39,859 bases of DNA, from positions 1 to 39,859 of the forward strand of contig NZ_JADWYX010000083.1 of assembly GCF_016786355.1 (NCBI RefSeq). Direction: 5' to 3'. Position numbers and translations under genes: made by a program. Below, piece after piece: positions 24,181 to 33,077 of this stretch. The notes below the pieces were generated by a model. The model ran no database searches. It had not been told where the DNA came from and was given only the letters and a program-made list of their open reading frames with translations. Source of the DNA: Frankia sp. AgB1.9. Its GTDB lineage: Bacteria > Actinomycetota > Actinomycetes > Frankiales > Frankiaceae. Every line of letters starts with the position of its first letter. The stretch's first letter is position 1.

Positions 24181-24253
24181 GCCGGCGGCCTACCCGGCGA
24201 TCACCCGCGTTAACACAGGCGTCGCGTTCTGGTCGGGCCAGTACTTTGAGCTG

Positions 24254-25621
24254 GTGAGCGGGACGACCAGCGAGCCGACCGGGTGGCGGCGCCTGCTCAG
24301 CGAGAGCAGGCGCCCCACCCGGTGGGATGCCGTCGCCACGGCCGCCACGCTGGTCACCATGACGGCAGCGACCGTCCTGCGCACCAGCGAGCCCACCGCG
24401 CCGGGAACGGCGCGTCTGGTCTTCCTCGTGCTGGCGTGGCTGCCGCTGCTGGTCCGGACCTACTGGCCCGAGCCGGTCCTGGCCGTCGTCCTGGCCGTCG
24501 AGGCCGGCCAGCTCGTGGTGATGCGCGACCTTGGCGCCGGTCTGGTCGGCGGCCTCGCGGTGGCCGCCTACCAGCCGGTACCGGTCGCCACGATGCTCGC
24601 GGTCTACACCGTCGCGTCCCGTCGCCGGCAACGCGACGGCTGGGTCACGGGAGCCGTCAGCGCGGTCGTGCTGCTGGTCGCGGCGCTGCTGTTCCAGGGG
24701 ATCTCGCTGGTCGGCACGGACGTGGTCATGACCGAGCTCGTCCTGATCGCCGCGGCCGTGGGCGTCGGGGTCCGAACCCGGCAGGACGCCCGCGCCCGCC
24801 GGGCCCGCGAGGCCCGCGAGCAGTCCCGCCAGGCCGTGCTGGAGGAACGGCTGCGGATCGCCCGCGAGCTGCACGACACCCTCGCCCACGACCTCGCCCT
24901 CGTCGACGCGCAGGCGGGGGTCGCCGACTACCTGCTCGACCTCGACCCACCGGCCGCGCGCCGAGCCCTGCGGGACATCACCCAGCACACCTCGACGGCG
25001 ATCGACGACCTGCGGGCGACCCTCGTCCTGCTGCGCCAGGACCTCGACGAGACCGACCGCCCCGCCGACGCGGCAGACCCGGATCCGCGGGCCGCCGGCG
25101 ATCCCACCCGGGACCGCACGCTTCCCCCGGTCCCCGGCCTCGACCGGCTCGACGGGCTGCTCGACCGGTTCCGCGACGCCGGCACCCCCGTCAGCCTCGA
25201 TACCGTCGGCGAACCGGCGGCCCTCGGCCATCACAGCGACCTGGCGGCCTACCGGATCATCCAGGAGGCGCTGACCAACGCCACCAAGCACGCCCCCGGC
25301 GCGCCGGTGAGCCTCACCCTGCGCTGGGCCCCGCGCCATCTGGGGGTCGAGATCCACAACCCGCCCGCGGCCCAGCCCGCCGGCACCCGGAGTGTCGGGA
25401 CCGGGCACGGGCTGATCGGCCTGCGGGAACGCGCCCGCGCCGCGCACGGCACGTTCGACGCCGGCCCGACCCACGACGGTGGCTACCGGGTCGCGGCCGA
25501 GCTGCCCATCAGGGCAAACCACACCGCTGGCGGATCCGCCGTTCCCGGCCCGGACGCCGCCGGGCCTCAGACCACCGGGCCTCAGACCACCGGGCCGCAG
25601 ACCGAGGAGCCCCAGCCGTGA
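24254..25621 (+). CDS. NarL-type sensor histidine kinase
   Basis: A 455-residue HisKA_3 kinase. Four or more hydrophobic segments lie at about 27-175, then a short coiled linker rich in Arg/Ala, then the DHp helix with phospho-acceptor His207 (RIARELHDTLAHDLAL). The HATPase has its N box in IIQEALTNATKHAP and its G box in GTGHGLIGLRERA. The tail is Pro/Thr-rich with three GPQT repeats. The GTG at 24254 begins VSGTTSEP. TACTTT at 24242-24247 could be a -10 box for a near-leaderless transcript. It overlaps the response-regulator gene by 4 nt. Confidence 0.9.
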   Translation: MSGTTSEPTGWRRLLSESRRPTRWDAVATAATLVTMTAATVLRTSEPTAPGTARLVFLVLAWLPLLVRTYWPEPVLAVVLAVEAGQLVVMRDLGAGLVGGLAVAAYQPVPVATMLAVYTVASRRRQRDGWVTGAVSAVVLLVAALLFQGISLVGTDVVMTELVLIAAAVGVGVRTRQDARARRAREAREQSRQAVLEERLRIARELHDTLAHDLALVDAQAGVADYLLDLDPPAARRALRDITQHTSTAIDDLRATLVLLRQDLDETDRPADAADPDPRAAGDPTRDRTLPPVPGLDRLDGLLDRFRDAGTPVSLDTVGEPAALGHHSDLAAYRIIQEALTNATKHAPGAPVSLTLRWAPRHLGVEIHNPPAAQPAGTRSVGTGHGLIGLRERARAAHGTFDAGPTHDGGYRVAAELPIRANHTAGGSAVPGPDAAGPQTTGPQTTGPQTEEPQP

Positions 25622-26301
25622 CCGCCCCGATCAGGGTCCTGCTAGCCGACGACCAGGAACTACTGCGCGCCACCTTCAGGCTATTGCTGGACGCCGCGCC
25701 GGGCATCGAGGTTGTCGGCGAGGCCGGCACCGGCCGCGAGGCGGTCGCGGTGGTCCGCGCGACCAGCCCCGACGTCGTCCTCATGGACATCCGGATGCCC
25801 GACCTCGACGGCATCGCCGCCACCGCTCAGATCACCGCCGACGAGGCCCTCGCGGGCGTGCACATCCTCGTGCTGACCACCTTCGAGACCGACGAGCTCG
25901 TCCTCGCCGCCCTTCGCGCGGGCGCCAGCGGCTACCTCGGCAAGGGCGTGGCGCCGAACGCGCTGCTCGACGCGATCCGGACCGTCGCGGCCGGCGAGTC
26001 CCTACTGTCCCCCACCGCGACCACAGCGCTGGTCCGACGCTTCCTGGCGAGCCCCCAGGCACGGCTCGACGCCAGGCTTCCCGCCATGACCGACCTCACC
26101 GCGCGGGAACGTGAGATCACCGTCCTGGTCGCCCGCGGGCTCTCCAACGAGGAGATCGCGGAACTGCTGGTCATCAGCCCCGCGACCGCCAAGACCCACG
26201 TCAACCGCGCCATGACGAAGGTCCACGCCCGCGACCGCGCCCAGCTCGTTGTGTTCGCCTACGAAAACGGCCTCATGACACCGGGCGGCCGGACACCCTG
26301 A
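25618..26301 (+). CDS. NarL/LuxR-family response regulator
   Basis: A 227-residue two-domain regulator. The receiver has the acidic pair at 11-12 (ADDQ), phospho-acceptor Asp57 (VVLMDIRMPD), the Thr in VLTTF and Lys109 (SGYLGKG). The C-terminal LuxR helix-turn-helix is LTAREREITVLVARGLSNEEIAELLVISPATAKTHVNRAMTKV. The GTG start overlaps the kinase stop (GTGA), so the two form a translationally coupled two-component system. No target is obvious in the window. The divergent two-TM protein and the downstream substrate-binding protein are candidates by position. Confidence 0.93.
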   Translation: MTAPIRVLLADDQELLRATFRLLLDAAPGIEVVGEAGTGREAVAVVRATSPDVVLMDIRMPDLDGIAATAQITADEALAGVHILVLTTFETDELVLAALRAGASGYLGKGVAPNALLDAIRTVAAGESLLSPTATTALVRRFLASPQARLDARLPAMTDLTAREREITVLVARGLSNEEIAELLVISPATAKTHVNRAMTKVHARDRAQLVVFAYENGLMTPGGRTP

Positions 26302-26433
26302 CAGCACCGGCCAGACCCCACTCGCGGCTTTGGTACCTTCCCGTAGCCCGGCCCGCGAACGCCCTGGAATTCCGGGTGTCGCGGCATTCGGCCGGCGCGG
26401 TGGCACAGTCCGAGGACGCGAGGAGAAGTATCC

Positions 26434-27702
26434 ATGCTGGCAGCGCCGATTCAGCGATTAGACCGGCGCACGACGCTGACGGCAATCGCGGCGACGCTCC
26501 TGGCCGCGCTGGCTACCGTAAGCTGCACCAACGGATCGGGCCCCGCCAATACCTCGGCGGCCTGCGCCGCCCCCGGGGTCTCGCCGCACGAGATCCGGGT
26601 CGGCCTCATCTATCCGGACAGTGGCCCCATCAGCGGGGAGCTCGAAGCGGCTCGCAGCGGTGCCGATGCTCGCTTCGGTCTGGTGAACGCCGCCGGTGGC
26701 ATCAACGGGCGAAAGATCACCTATACCTGGCAGGACGACAACAGCTCGACAAGCGGCAACGGCACCGCTGTGCGGAGCCTCTTCGAGTCGACCTCGGTCT
26801 TCGGGCTCCTTGAAGCCTCGATTAACGCGGACGGGGGCGCGGACTACCTCCGGTCGAACCAGATTCCCGCCGTCGGCCTGCCGATCACCAATGTCTGGTC
26901 CGACCCGTCGTATACGACGATGTTCTCCTATCCCTCCCTGATCACCGGTGGACCGGTCTCGGATGTCGTGGGGCGGTACGTCCGCGAACACGGCGGCCAC
27001 CGAGCCATCGTGGTCACGACGGAGACGGCCAGCGGTGTGCAGGGGTTCGACCCGCCGCTCGCGAAGAGCTTCGCCGAGGCCCAGGTCCCGACGACGACGG
27101 TCCCGTACAACTCGGCGGTGACGAGTCCCAGCGAGTTCGTCCGCCGGCTGCCCACCGATTCGGATGTCCTCGTTCTCGCGCTCGGTCCCAACGACGTCCT
27201 GCCGATCGACGCGGCGGTGAACGCCGCGGGCAACCGCTTCAAGGTGGTCGTGGCGATCGCCGGCTCCGGTGACGCGACGATCCAGAAGTACGGGTCCTCG
27301 GTGGCCGGCCTGACGACCTTCTCCACGATCGTGCCATTCCGGGCGAACCTTCCCGCGCAGCAGGACTACCTCAAGGCAGTGGCCACCTATGCGCCCGAGC
27401 TCCAGCCGGCGACGCAGGAGGTCGCGTTGGGCACCTACATCGCCGCCGACATTCTGGTCCAGGGGCTGATCGCCGCGGGCGCCTGCCCGACCCGGACCGG
27501 ATTCATCAACGCCCTGCGCGGAATGCAGAACTACAACGCCGAGGGGATGCTCGCCGGGAAGGTCGACTTCACCAAAACCCACCAGGAGATCAACTGCCTG
27601 ATCTTCACCCGGGTCAACGACGCCGGCACGGCGTTCGAGGTCGTCCCGGACACCGTTCCCGGTGCGCCGTCCCAGACAGAATGGTGCGGCGCCGGCTCCT
27701 GA
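26434..27702 (+). CDS. ABC-type branched-chain amino acid-like substrate-binding lipoprotein (orphan)
   Basis: A 422-residue periplasmic-binding-fold protein (Peripla_BP_6/LivK type). The N-terminal signal has a loose lipobox ending at Cys31 (TVSC), followed by IRVGLIYPDSGPISG, NAAGGINGRKI and the two-lobed pattern. The C-terminus ends in TEWCGAGS, and a near-identical WCG end is seen in the paralogue at 31150-32406. GAGGAGAAG lies about 6 nt before the ATG. No permease or ATPase gene is near, so it works with a remote transporter or as a sensor. Confidence 0.9.
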   Translation: MLAAPIQRLDRRTTLTAIAATLLAALATVSCTNGSGPANTSAACAAPGVSPHEIRVGLIYPDSGPISGELEAARSGADARFGLVNAAGGINGRKITYTWQDDNSSTSGNGTAVRSLFESTSVFGLLEASINADGGADYLRSNQIPAVGLPITNVWSDPSYTTMFSYPSLITGGPVSDVVGRYVREHGGHRAIVVTTETASGVQGFDPPLAKSFAEAQVPTTTVPYNSAVTSPSEFVRRLPTDSDVLVLALGPNDVLPIDAAVNAAGNRFKVVVAIAGSGDATIQKYGSSVAGLTTFSTIVPFRANLPAQQDYLKAVATYAPELQPATQEVALGTYIAADILVQGLIAAGACPTRTGFINALRGMQNYNAEGMLAGKVDFTKTHQEINCLIFTRVNDAGTAFEVVPDTVPGAPSQTEWCGAGS

Positions 27703-27720
27703 GCACCGGGCGGGCCGGGG

Positions 27721-28605
27721 TTACGGGTTGCTCGGCAGAGCGGCGAGGAGCTTCTCGGTCAGGCCGGCCAGGCGGGCCGCGTCGCGCGGGTCGAGGGTCC
27801 GGAACGTCAGTGGCAGGTGTGTATTCCGGTCCACCGCGGTCAGCGCCGCGGCCGGAGGTGTGTCGATGAACTGGTGGATGGCGCGGATCGAATCGGGGAT
27901 GGGCCGTGCCCAGATTCTCGCGGCCGCCCTGATGCCGGCGCGCAGCATGAGAGGCAGTGGGCTGAGGTCCCCGCTTCTGGTGAATCCCGGATGGTAAAGC
28001 ACATAGCGCGCCTTGCTGTCGCCGTGCTCGGCGAAGGCGACGCCGAGTAGGTCATTGGCGCGGCCGGCCTGCAGCTGCGCGGCGACCATGGCGTAGCCGC
28101 GTTCCAGCTGCAGGTCGTCCCAGTGGATGGATCCCTTGGTGACGCCGACGCCCGAGACGTTCACGATGACCGGGGCGGCACTGGCCTCCAACGCGGCACG
28201 GAAGCCATGGCCGAGCAGGTAGCGGCTGAGGTAGTAGAGCGCCCAGGTGGCTTCGAGGCCGTCCCGCGTCAGGGTCCGCCGGGGCGCCTGGCGGTTGGCG
28301 AACAGTGCCAGCGCGTCGATCGCGCCGTGGTGGTGGAGCGTCTCCTCGATGACGCGGCGGTTGCCCTCGACGGTCGCGAGATCGGCTCGGACGAAGCGGA
28401 CGTGGCCGGCCGCGCCACGCCCCGCGGCCTCGGCCAGCAACGCCTCGCCCTTCGCCGGGTTGCTGCCGATCGCGACGACCTGGTCACCCCGCTCGGCACG
28501 AGCGAGCACGAGGGCGCGGCCCATCCCGTCCGTCCCGCCGGTGACGACGACCACCCGACCGGTCGGCTCCGGGGCGGTCGGCAGTGCGCTGACGGACTCG
28601 GACAC
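27721..28605 (-). CDS. SDR-family protein lacking the catalytic Tyr and Lys
   Basis: A 294-residue Rossmann protein with the cofactor loop VTGGTDGMGR at about 21-30 and ADLATVE. Related reductases have YGQSK in the segment before AN. Here the aligned stretch AQLQAGRAN puts Gln177 at the Tyr position and Gly181 at the Lys position, so normal SDR catalysis is doubtful. The GTG at 28605 is preceded by GAGGGAG at about 5 nt, which decides it against longer frames through the HxlR gene. It is divergent from an HxlR regulator with 76 bp between them and is the likely target of that regulator. Confidence 0.82.
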   Translation of the reverse strand: MSESVSALPTAPEPTGRVVVVTGGTDGMGRALVLARAERGDQVVAIGSNPAKGEALLAEAAGRGAAGHVRFVRADLATVEGNRRVIEETLHHHGAIDALALFANRQAPRRTLTRDGLEATWALYYLSRYLLGHGFRAALEASAAPVIVNVSGVGVTKGSIHWDDLQLERGYAMVAAQLQAGRANDLLGVAFAEHGDSKARYVLYHPGFTRSGDLSPLPLMLRAGIRAAARIWARPIPDSIRAIHQFIDTPPAAALTAVDRNTHLPLTFRTLDPRDAARLAGLTEKLLAALPSNP

Positions 28606-28681
28606 AGAAACTCCCTCGGTATCTACGATCGGTGCGGCCATCGTCATCGACAGCTCGCCAGGCGCGGAAGAAGGCAGTTTG

Positions 28682-29083
28682 ATGTCCGCTACGCACACGG
28701 GTGTGCCCGCCATGGTCAGCGCCCCGCTGCCGAACCCGGTCCCCGCGGCCGAGTACGAGAGCTGCGTCGTGACCGAGGTGCTGCGGTGGCTCGGCGACAA
28801 ATGGGCGGTGCTCGTCCTCGTCCTGCTCGGGAAACGTCCCTACCGTTTCAACGAGCTGCACCGCGGCATCGAGGGCATCAGCCAACGAATGCTTACCCGG
28901 ACACTGCGCGGCCTCGAAACCGGCGGCCTGATCAACCGGGAGGTGTTTCCCACGACGCCGCCGGGCGTCGAATACAGCCTCACTCCACTGGGCCGGACCC
29001 TGCTGACGCCGCTCTCCGCCCTCGCGGAGTGGGCGGTCGAGCACCAGGACGACCTCGACGCGGCCCGGCGAGCCGCCGGTTGA
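28682..29083 (+). CDS. HxlR-family transcriptional regulator
   Basis: A 133-residue winged-helix regulator. It shows the complete HxlR pattern: an N-terminal Cys28, then VLRWLGDKWAVLVLVLLGKRPYRFNELHRGIEGISQRMLTRTLRGLETGGLI and VEYSLTPLGRTLLTPL (given in part). In YodB/HypR-type members the N-terminal Cys senses quinones or disulfide stress, and Cys28 could do the same (inference). The ATG at 28682 follows GAAGAAGG. It is divergent from an atypical SDR gene, the usual target arrangement for this family. Confidence 0.9.
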   Translation: MSATHTGVPAMVSAPLPNPVPAAEYESCVVTEVLRWLGDKWAVLVLVLLGKRPYRFNELHRGIEGISQRMLTRTLRGLETGGLINREVFPTTPPGVEYSLTPLGRTLLTPLSALAEWAVEHQDDLDAARRAAG

Positions 29084-29314
29084 ACGAAGCCCCTCTGCCG
29101 GCCCGGCCACCAGCGCGGACAGGCCCTCGCCGGCCGCCAGCGCGAGCCGGCTCCGACTCGATCCCGCTATGGTGGGAAATGGTTGACTCGACAGCGGTCG
29201 GGTACCATGCGCCCGAAGGCTCCCGACCGACGCGCCAGACGCGGCATCGTCACCGCCCCGCCGCACCTGCGCCGGGCCCGGCCAGGCCGGCGCACGGCGA
29301 CCGAGGGGGACGCG

Positions 29315-30178
29315 ATGACAGGGCGCAAGCCGGTGCGAGCCGCGCAGAACTTCTGGCAGCTGCCCGAGGACGATCTCGACGGGCTCCTGCGGCTGGCTCC
29401 GCAGGCTGACCGGGTGGAGCTCAAGCTCCTCATCCCGATCGACGGGCACCAGGAGACCTGTGACGTGCTCGGCATCCAGTTCGCCGACGCCCCCGCGCAC
29501 CGCGTCTACTACCTCGACACCCCGGACCGCCGGCTACACCGCCGCGGCGTCGTGGCCCGGGTACGCAGCATCCGGCACCGTCCGGACGACTCCGTCGTCA
29601 AACTGCGCCCGGTGGCCCCCGCCGACGTGCCCTCCTCGCTGCGCCGGTCGAAGGACTTCGTCGTCGAGATCGACGGCATGCCCGGCAGCTACGTGTGCTC
29701 CGGGGCGCTGAAGTCCCGCCTCGGCTCCGACGACGTCGAGTCGGTCATGGCCGACCGACGACCGCTGCATGCGCTTTTCTCGGCCCGGCAGCGGGCGTTG
29801 CTCGTCCCGCGCCTGCCCGGCGGCGTCACGATCGACGACCTGATGGTCTTCGGGCCCGTCGACGCCCGCCGCCGCAAACTCACCCTGGACGGCTTCGACC
29901 GCACGCTGCTGGCCGAGCAGTGGACCTTCCCCGACCGGTCCCAGATCCTCGAGCTGTCCACCCGCTGCGCGCCCGACGAGGCCCTGAAGGCGGCGGCGAC
30001 CACCGCGGCCTTCCTGGGCACCCGCGGCATCGACCTCACCGGGCCGCAGCAGACCAAGACCCTCACGACCCTCAAGTTCTTCACCGCCCCGGCCGCAGCC
30101 GCGCCCTCGGCCACCCGTGAGCCAGAATCGCGGCGCCGCCAGCGGCCCCGCTCCCTCAAGCGCCCGCGCCGTCGCTGA
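29315..30178 (+). CDS. CYTH-like domain protein
   Basis: A 287-residue protein. The N-terminal half has the CYTH (triphosphate tunnel) pattern: RVELKLLIP at about 33-41, VYYLDTPDRRLHRRGVVARVRS and SVVKLRPV. The signature ExExK is degenerate (R-V-E-L-K, Arg for the first Glu). The family binds triphosphates and divalent metal. The end is Arg/Pro-rich and basic. GAGGGGGA precedes the ATG by about 5 nt. The 231-bp gap upstream (29084-29314) holds no other gene. Function unknown beyond possible phosphate-ester chemistry. Confidence 0.65.
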   Translation: MTGRKPVRAAQNFWQLPEDDLDGLLRLAPQADRVELKLLIPIDGHQETCDVLGIQFADAPAHRVYYLDTPDRRLHRRGVVARVRSIRHRPDDSVVKLRPVAPADVPSSLRRSKDFVVEIDGMPGSYVCSGALKSRLGSDDVESVMADRRPLHALFSARQRALLVPRLPGGVTIDDLMVFGPVDARRRKLTLDGFDRTLLAEQWTFPDRSQILELSTRCAPDEALKAAATTAAFLGTRGIDLTGPQQTKTLTTLKFFTAPAAAAPSATREPESRRRQRPRSLKRPRRR

Positions 30179-30359
30179 CGACCCGCGCCGGGGTCGGGAC
30201 TCCTGGCACGTCCGGCCGTCGGACGCCACGCGCGGCTACCGTCAGCCGGCCCCGGAACTCGCCGGATACGTTTGACCTTGGGACGCCGGCCGGCCTCGGC
30301 GCCTGTCGCCGCGGCGACGGCTCGGCCGGGATCACGAACGCATGGGCTGGAGCGAAGCG

Positions 30360-31124
30360 ATGACGGAACGACTGGACGGCACGGTCGCGCTGGTGACCGG
30401 CGCGAGCAGCGGCATCGGCGCGGCGGCCGCGCGGGAGCTGGCCAGCCTGGGGGCGTCGGTCGCGCTGGTCGCCCGCCGCAAGGACCGGCTCGACGAGCTG
30501 GCCGCCGAGATCACCACGGCCGGCGGCGTCGCGCTGGCGATCGAGGCCGACGTCACCGAGCAGGCCCAGGCGGTCGCCGCGGTCGAGCGCACGGTGGCCG
30601 AGCTCGGCCGGCTCGACACCGTGGTCAACAACGCCGGGGTGATGCTGCTGGGCCCGGTACTCGGCGCGCCGACCGAGGAGTGGGACCGGATGGTCCGGCT
30701 GAACGTCCAGGGCCTTCTCTACATCGCGCACGCCGCCCTGCCGCACCTCGTCGCCGCCGCGGACAGCGAGCCGAGGCGCGTCTCGGACCTGGTGAACATC
30801 AGCTCGGTCGCCGGCCGGCGCCCCACCGCGTTCTCCGGCGTCTACAACCTGACGAAGCACGGCATCAACGCGTTCAGCGAGGCGCTGCGCCAGGAGATCA
30901 CCGAGCGCCACGTGCGGGTGTCCCTGGTCGAGCCCGGCGCGGTCGACACCGAGCTGACCGACCACCTGCGACCAGCCGTCCGTGAGGTCGCCCGCCAGCG
31001 TTTCGCCAGCGTCGAAACACTCCTCGCCACGGACATCGCGGACGCCATCGCCTATGTCGTGACCAGGCCGCGCCGGGTCGCCGTCAACGAGATTCTGGTG
31101 CGCCCGACCGAGCAGCCCGGCTGA
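30360..31124 (+). CDS. Short-chain dehydrogenase/reductase
   Basis: A 254-residue classical SDR with all key residues: TGASSGIG at about 13-20, Asp64 in EADVTE, NNAG at 90-93, Ser148-Ser149, Tyr162 and Lys166 (YNLTK). This matches NADP-dependent reductases of the YdfG/serine-dehydrogenase-like type. The ATG at 30360 follows GGAGCGAAGC; an ATG six codons upstream is also in frame. It stands between a CYTH-like gene on the same strand and a convergent substrate-binding-protein gene. Confidence 0.92.
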   Translation: MTERLDGTVALVTGASSGIGAAAARELASLGASVALVARRKDRLDELAAEITTAGGVALAIEADVTEQAQAVAAVERTVAELGRLDTVVNNAGVMLLGPVLGAPTEEWDRMVRLNVQGLLYIAHAALPHLVAAADSEPRRVSDLVNISSVAGRRPTAFSGVYNLTKHGINAFSEALRQEITERHVRVSLVEPGAVDTELTDHLRPAVREVARQRFASVETLLATDIADAIAYVVTRPRRVAVNEILVRPTEQPG

Positions 31125-31149
31125 CGCCCGCTCGCCCCGGCCGCCACCG

Positions 31150-32406
31150 CTACTGGATGGTGTGGCCGCACCAGAACCCGTTCTGGTCGACGGTCGCCGG
31201 CGGTGGCACCGGGGTGAGGCTGCCGCCGACCCGGTCGACCTTGAGGAACTCTACGCAGATGGTGGGCGCCTTCGGCTGGCTGAGGTTCACCGGGGCGATC
31301 AGGCCGTTGCCGGTGAAGGCGCCCACCTGCCGCAGGCTCTTGATGAACGCGTCGCGGGTCGGGCAGGCACCGGCGAGCTGCAGGCCCTCGATCATCTCGT
31401 CGGCGGCGACATAGCCGTCAAGAGCGAGCTCGTCGTAGGGATTCGCGAGCTGCGGGGCGTAGGTGTGCATCACGTTGCTGTAGGCGACCATCGCCGGCGA
31501 GGTCGTCGACGAGAAGCTCGACAGGAATGACAGACCGGCCATCTCGGGCCCGCGCTGCGCGACCAGGCTGTTGTCGATGCTGCTGCCCAGCACGACCCTG
31601 AGCTTGACCCCGAGCCGCCTCGCCGCGGCGTAGATGTCCAGGACCGCGCTGGTCGGGACAGCGGCGACGAGCGCGTTCGCGCCGGAGCTCTTCAGCTGTT
31701 CGGCGACGCGCGCCGGGCTCATCCCCGTGTAGCTGACCGTGCCGATGACCGCGATTCCCGCGTTTCGCAGGCTCGGCGCGATCTTCGCGTCGAGGTTCTG
31801 GAACACCTCGAAGGTCGGGTCGGCGACGATGAGGGCCTTCGTGCCGCCCTGCGCCTGGACGTAGTCGCCGAACGTGGAGACCGCTCCCGGGTTGAACAGG
31901 TTGCCGAAGTCGAAGAAGTTGGGATACCTGGTCCAGTCGGCGGTCGTGGCCGCGCCGGTGACCGGGACGTTCTGCACGCTCAGCCAGGCGGCGGAATCGC
32001 TGACGACGATCGACTGCGCGATGAGGCCGAAGATCTTCTGCGTGTCGACCAGGTCGTGGGCCACCGCGGAGAACATCGGGGCGTTGGCCTGGTCGTCGCG
32101 CCAGACGAGGTCGATGGTTCGGCCGTTGACGCCGCCGTGGGCATTCTGAAGGGCGATTCGGGCCTCGACACCGCTGCGCGTCCCACTGAAAGTGGACACG
32201 ATGCCGGTCGGCCCGGAATCCGGATAGACGAGCCCGATCTTGATGGATTTCGCCGTCACACCGGTTTCCGGCGTCGGACACGTGCCCGCCGTGGCCGTAC
32301 CCGTGCTCGACAACTGCCCGCAACCCACGAGAAAGGTCGACGAAACGACCAGCAACGCCGCGAGGGCGGCCGTGGTCGTTCCGGCGCGCAGGCGCCGGAG
32401 GCTCAT
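31150..32406 (-). CDS. ABC-type branched-chain amino acid-like substrate-binding lipoprotein (orphan)
   Basis: A 418-residue protein paralogous to the one at 26434-27702. It has a signal peptide with lipobox LVGC (Cys29), then IKIGLVYPDSGPTG, NAHGGVNGRTIDLVW, and the same tail features (GACPTRDAFIKSLRQ, FWCGHTIQ). The ATG at 32406 has GAGGGAG about 9 nt before it, preferred to an ATG eight codons further up. No transporter subunit lies nearby. The two paralogues are on opposite strands, about 3.4 kb apart. Confidence 0.9.
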   Translation of the reverse strand: MSLRRLRAGTTTAALAALLVVSSTFLVGCGQLSSTGTATAGTCPTPETGVTAKSIKIGLVYPDSGPTGIVSTFSGTRSGVEARIALQNAHGGVNGRTIDLVWRDDQANAPMFSAVAHDLVDTQKIFGLIAQSIVVSDSAAWLSVQNVPVTGAATTADWTRYPNFFDFGNLFNPGAVSTFGDYVQAQGGTKALIVADPTFEVFQNLDAKIAPSLRNAGIAVIGTVSYTGMSPARVAEQLKSSGANALVAAVPTSAVLDIYAAARRLGVKLRVVLGSSIDNSLVAQRGPEMAGLSFLSSFSSTTSPAMVAYSNVMHTYAPQLANPYDELALDGYVAADEMIEGLQLAGACPTRDAFIKSLRQVGAFTGNGLIAPVNLSQPKAPTICVEFLKVDRVGGSLTPVPPPATVDQNGFWCGHTIQ

Positions 32407-32612
32407 ACCGCCATCTCCCTCGCTGGTCACCCCGAGCGCGCCATCGCAGCGTCTTCGTCGGGCCGAGGGGAACGGTATAACGGCTCCACGCGACGTCTTT
32501 CCGCCAGGCAGGCATCATCCCGCGACGTTCATCTGCCGGTTTCTCGGCAGTCACCAGAAATGCATACCGGGCATGCGTCGCGACTGATACGCGTTATCGA
32601 ATGTGGCGGAGG

Positions 32613-32747
32613 TTACAGCACGGAGTGTAGTTCCGGCGGGCCGCCCCGGATCCTCACTTCTTTGCGGCGGCGCTGGATGAACTGGCTGATCGCGAAACCT
32701 ACGATCAGAATGACGGCGAGCAGAACACCCTGTTCGGCGCCGGACAT
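32613..32747 (-). CDS. 44-residue single-TM peptide coupled to the truncated membrane gene
   Basis: A small gene too short for most callers. It reads MSGAEQGVLLAVILIVGFAI, then a basic QRRRKE stretch and a short tail. One clear TM helix is followed by positive charges, so the C-terminus is probably cytoplasmic. The ATG at 32747 overlaps the upstream stop (TGATG), and GAGGAGGCGTG precedes it, so translation is coupled. Function unknown. The rest of the gap 32407-32612 shows nothing recognisable. Confidence 0.55.
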   Translation of the reverse strand: MSGAEQGVLLAVILIVGFAISQFIQRRRKEVRIRGGPPELHSVL

Positions 32748-33076
32748 CACGCCTCCTCAGTGACGGTGGAAAGGGAATCCGCCGAGGCGCGGGCGACCTC
32801 AGCGTCGACCTCGCGCGAGGCGATGGGAACCGCGAACAGTCGAATCGCGACCAGGTAGCCGACGAACAGCACGAGCCCCGGCAGTTGCGACGCCACCGAG
32901 GCGTGGAACAGGTCCGAGCGAGAGTGGCTGTAGACGAGGACCACCCGCAGGAGGGCCTCCAGCAGCAGCACGACCCCAAGCCCGAACGTCATGACCTGCT
33001 CGACCCGGCGGAACACGCGCGACGTCGTCCACGCACGGTCGGCGGCGCCCAGTCCCTCGATCGCGGGCCACCGCAC
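32747..33076 (-). pseudogene. VC0807-like membrane protein gene, 5'-truncated at repeat R2
   Basis: A 109-residue frame starting at a GTG. It has two hydrophobic segments (VMTFGLGVVLLLEALLRVVLVY and LPGLVLFVGYLVAIRLF) and the FRR-x-E-Q-V-M-T-F-G-L-G pattern that I associate with the C-terminal half of VC0807/DUF3159-type integral membrane proteins, which are about 200 or more residues long. One codon upstream of the GTG the frame passes into repeat R2, where it meets a TGA. The N-terminal half is missing, and thiC follows on the other side. Either it is a decaying remnant or the short form is functional. The family call is from memory. Confidence 0.5.
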
Positions 33077-33077
33077 C

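Noticed and set aside
23492..25522. A 676-residue minus-strand frame across the lipoprotein and histidine kinase genes
   Set aside because: It is a shadow of genes with clear signal-peptide, DHp and HATPase motifs on the plus strand.
29183..29208. TTGACT and TACCAT as a promoter for the CYTH-like gene
   Set aside because: The spacing is only 14 bp, too short for a standard sigma-70 promoter.
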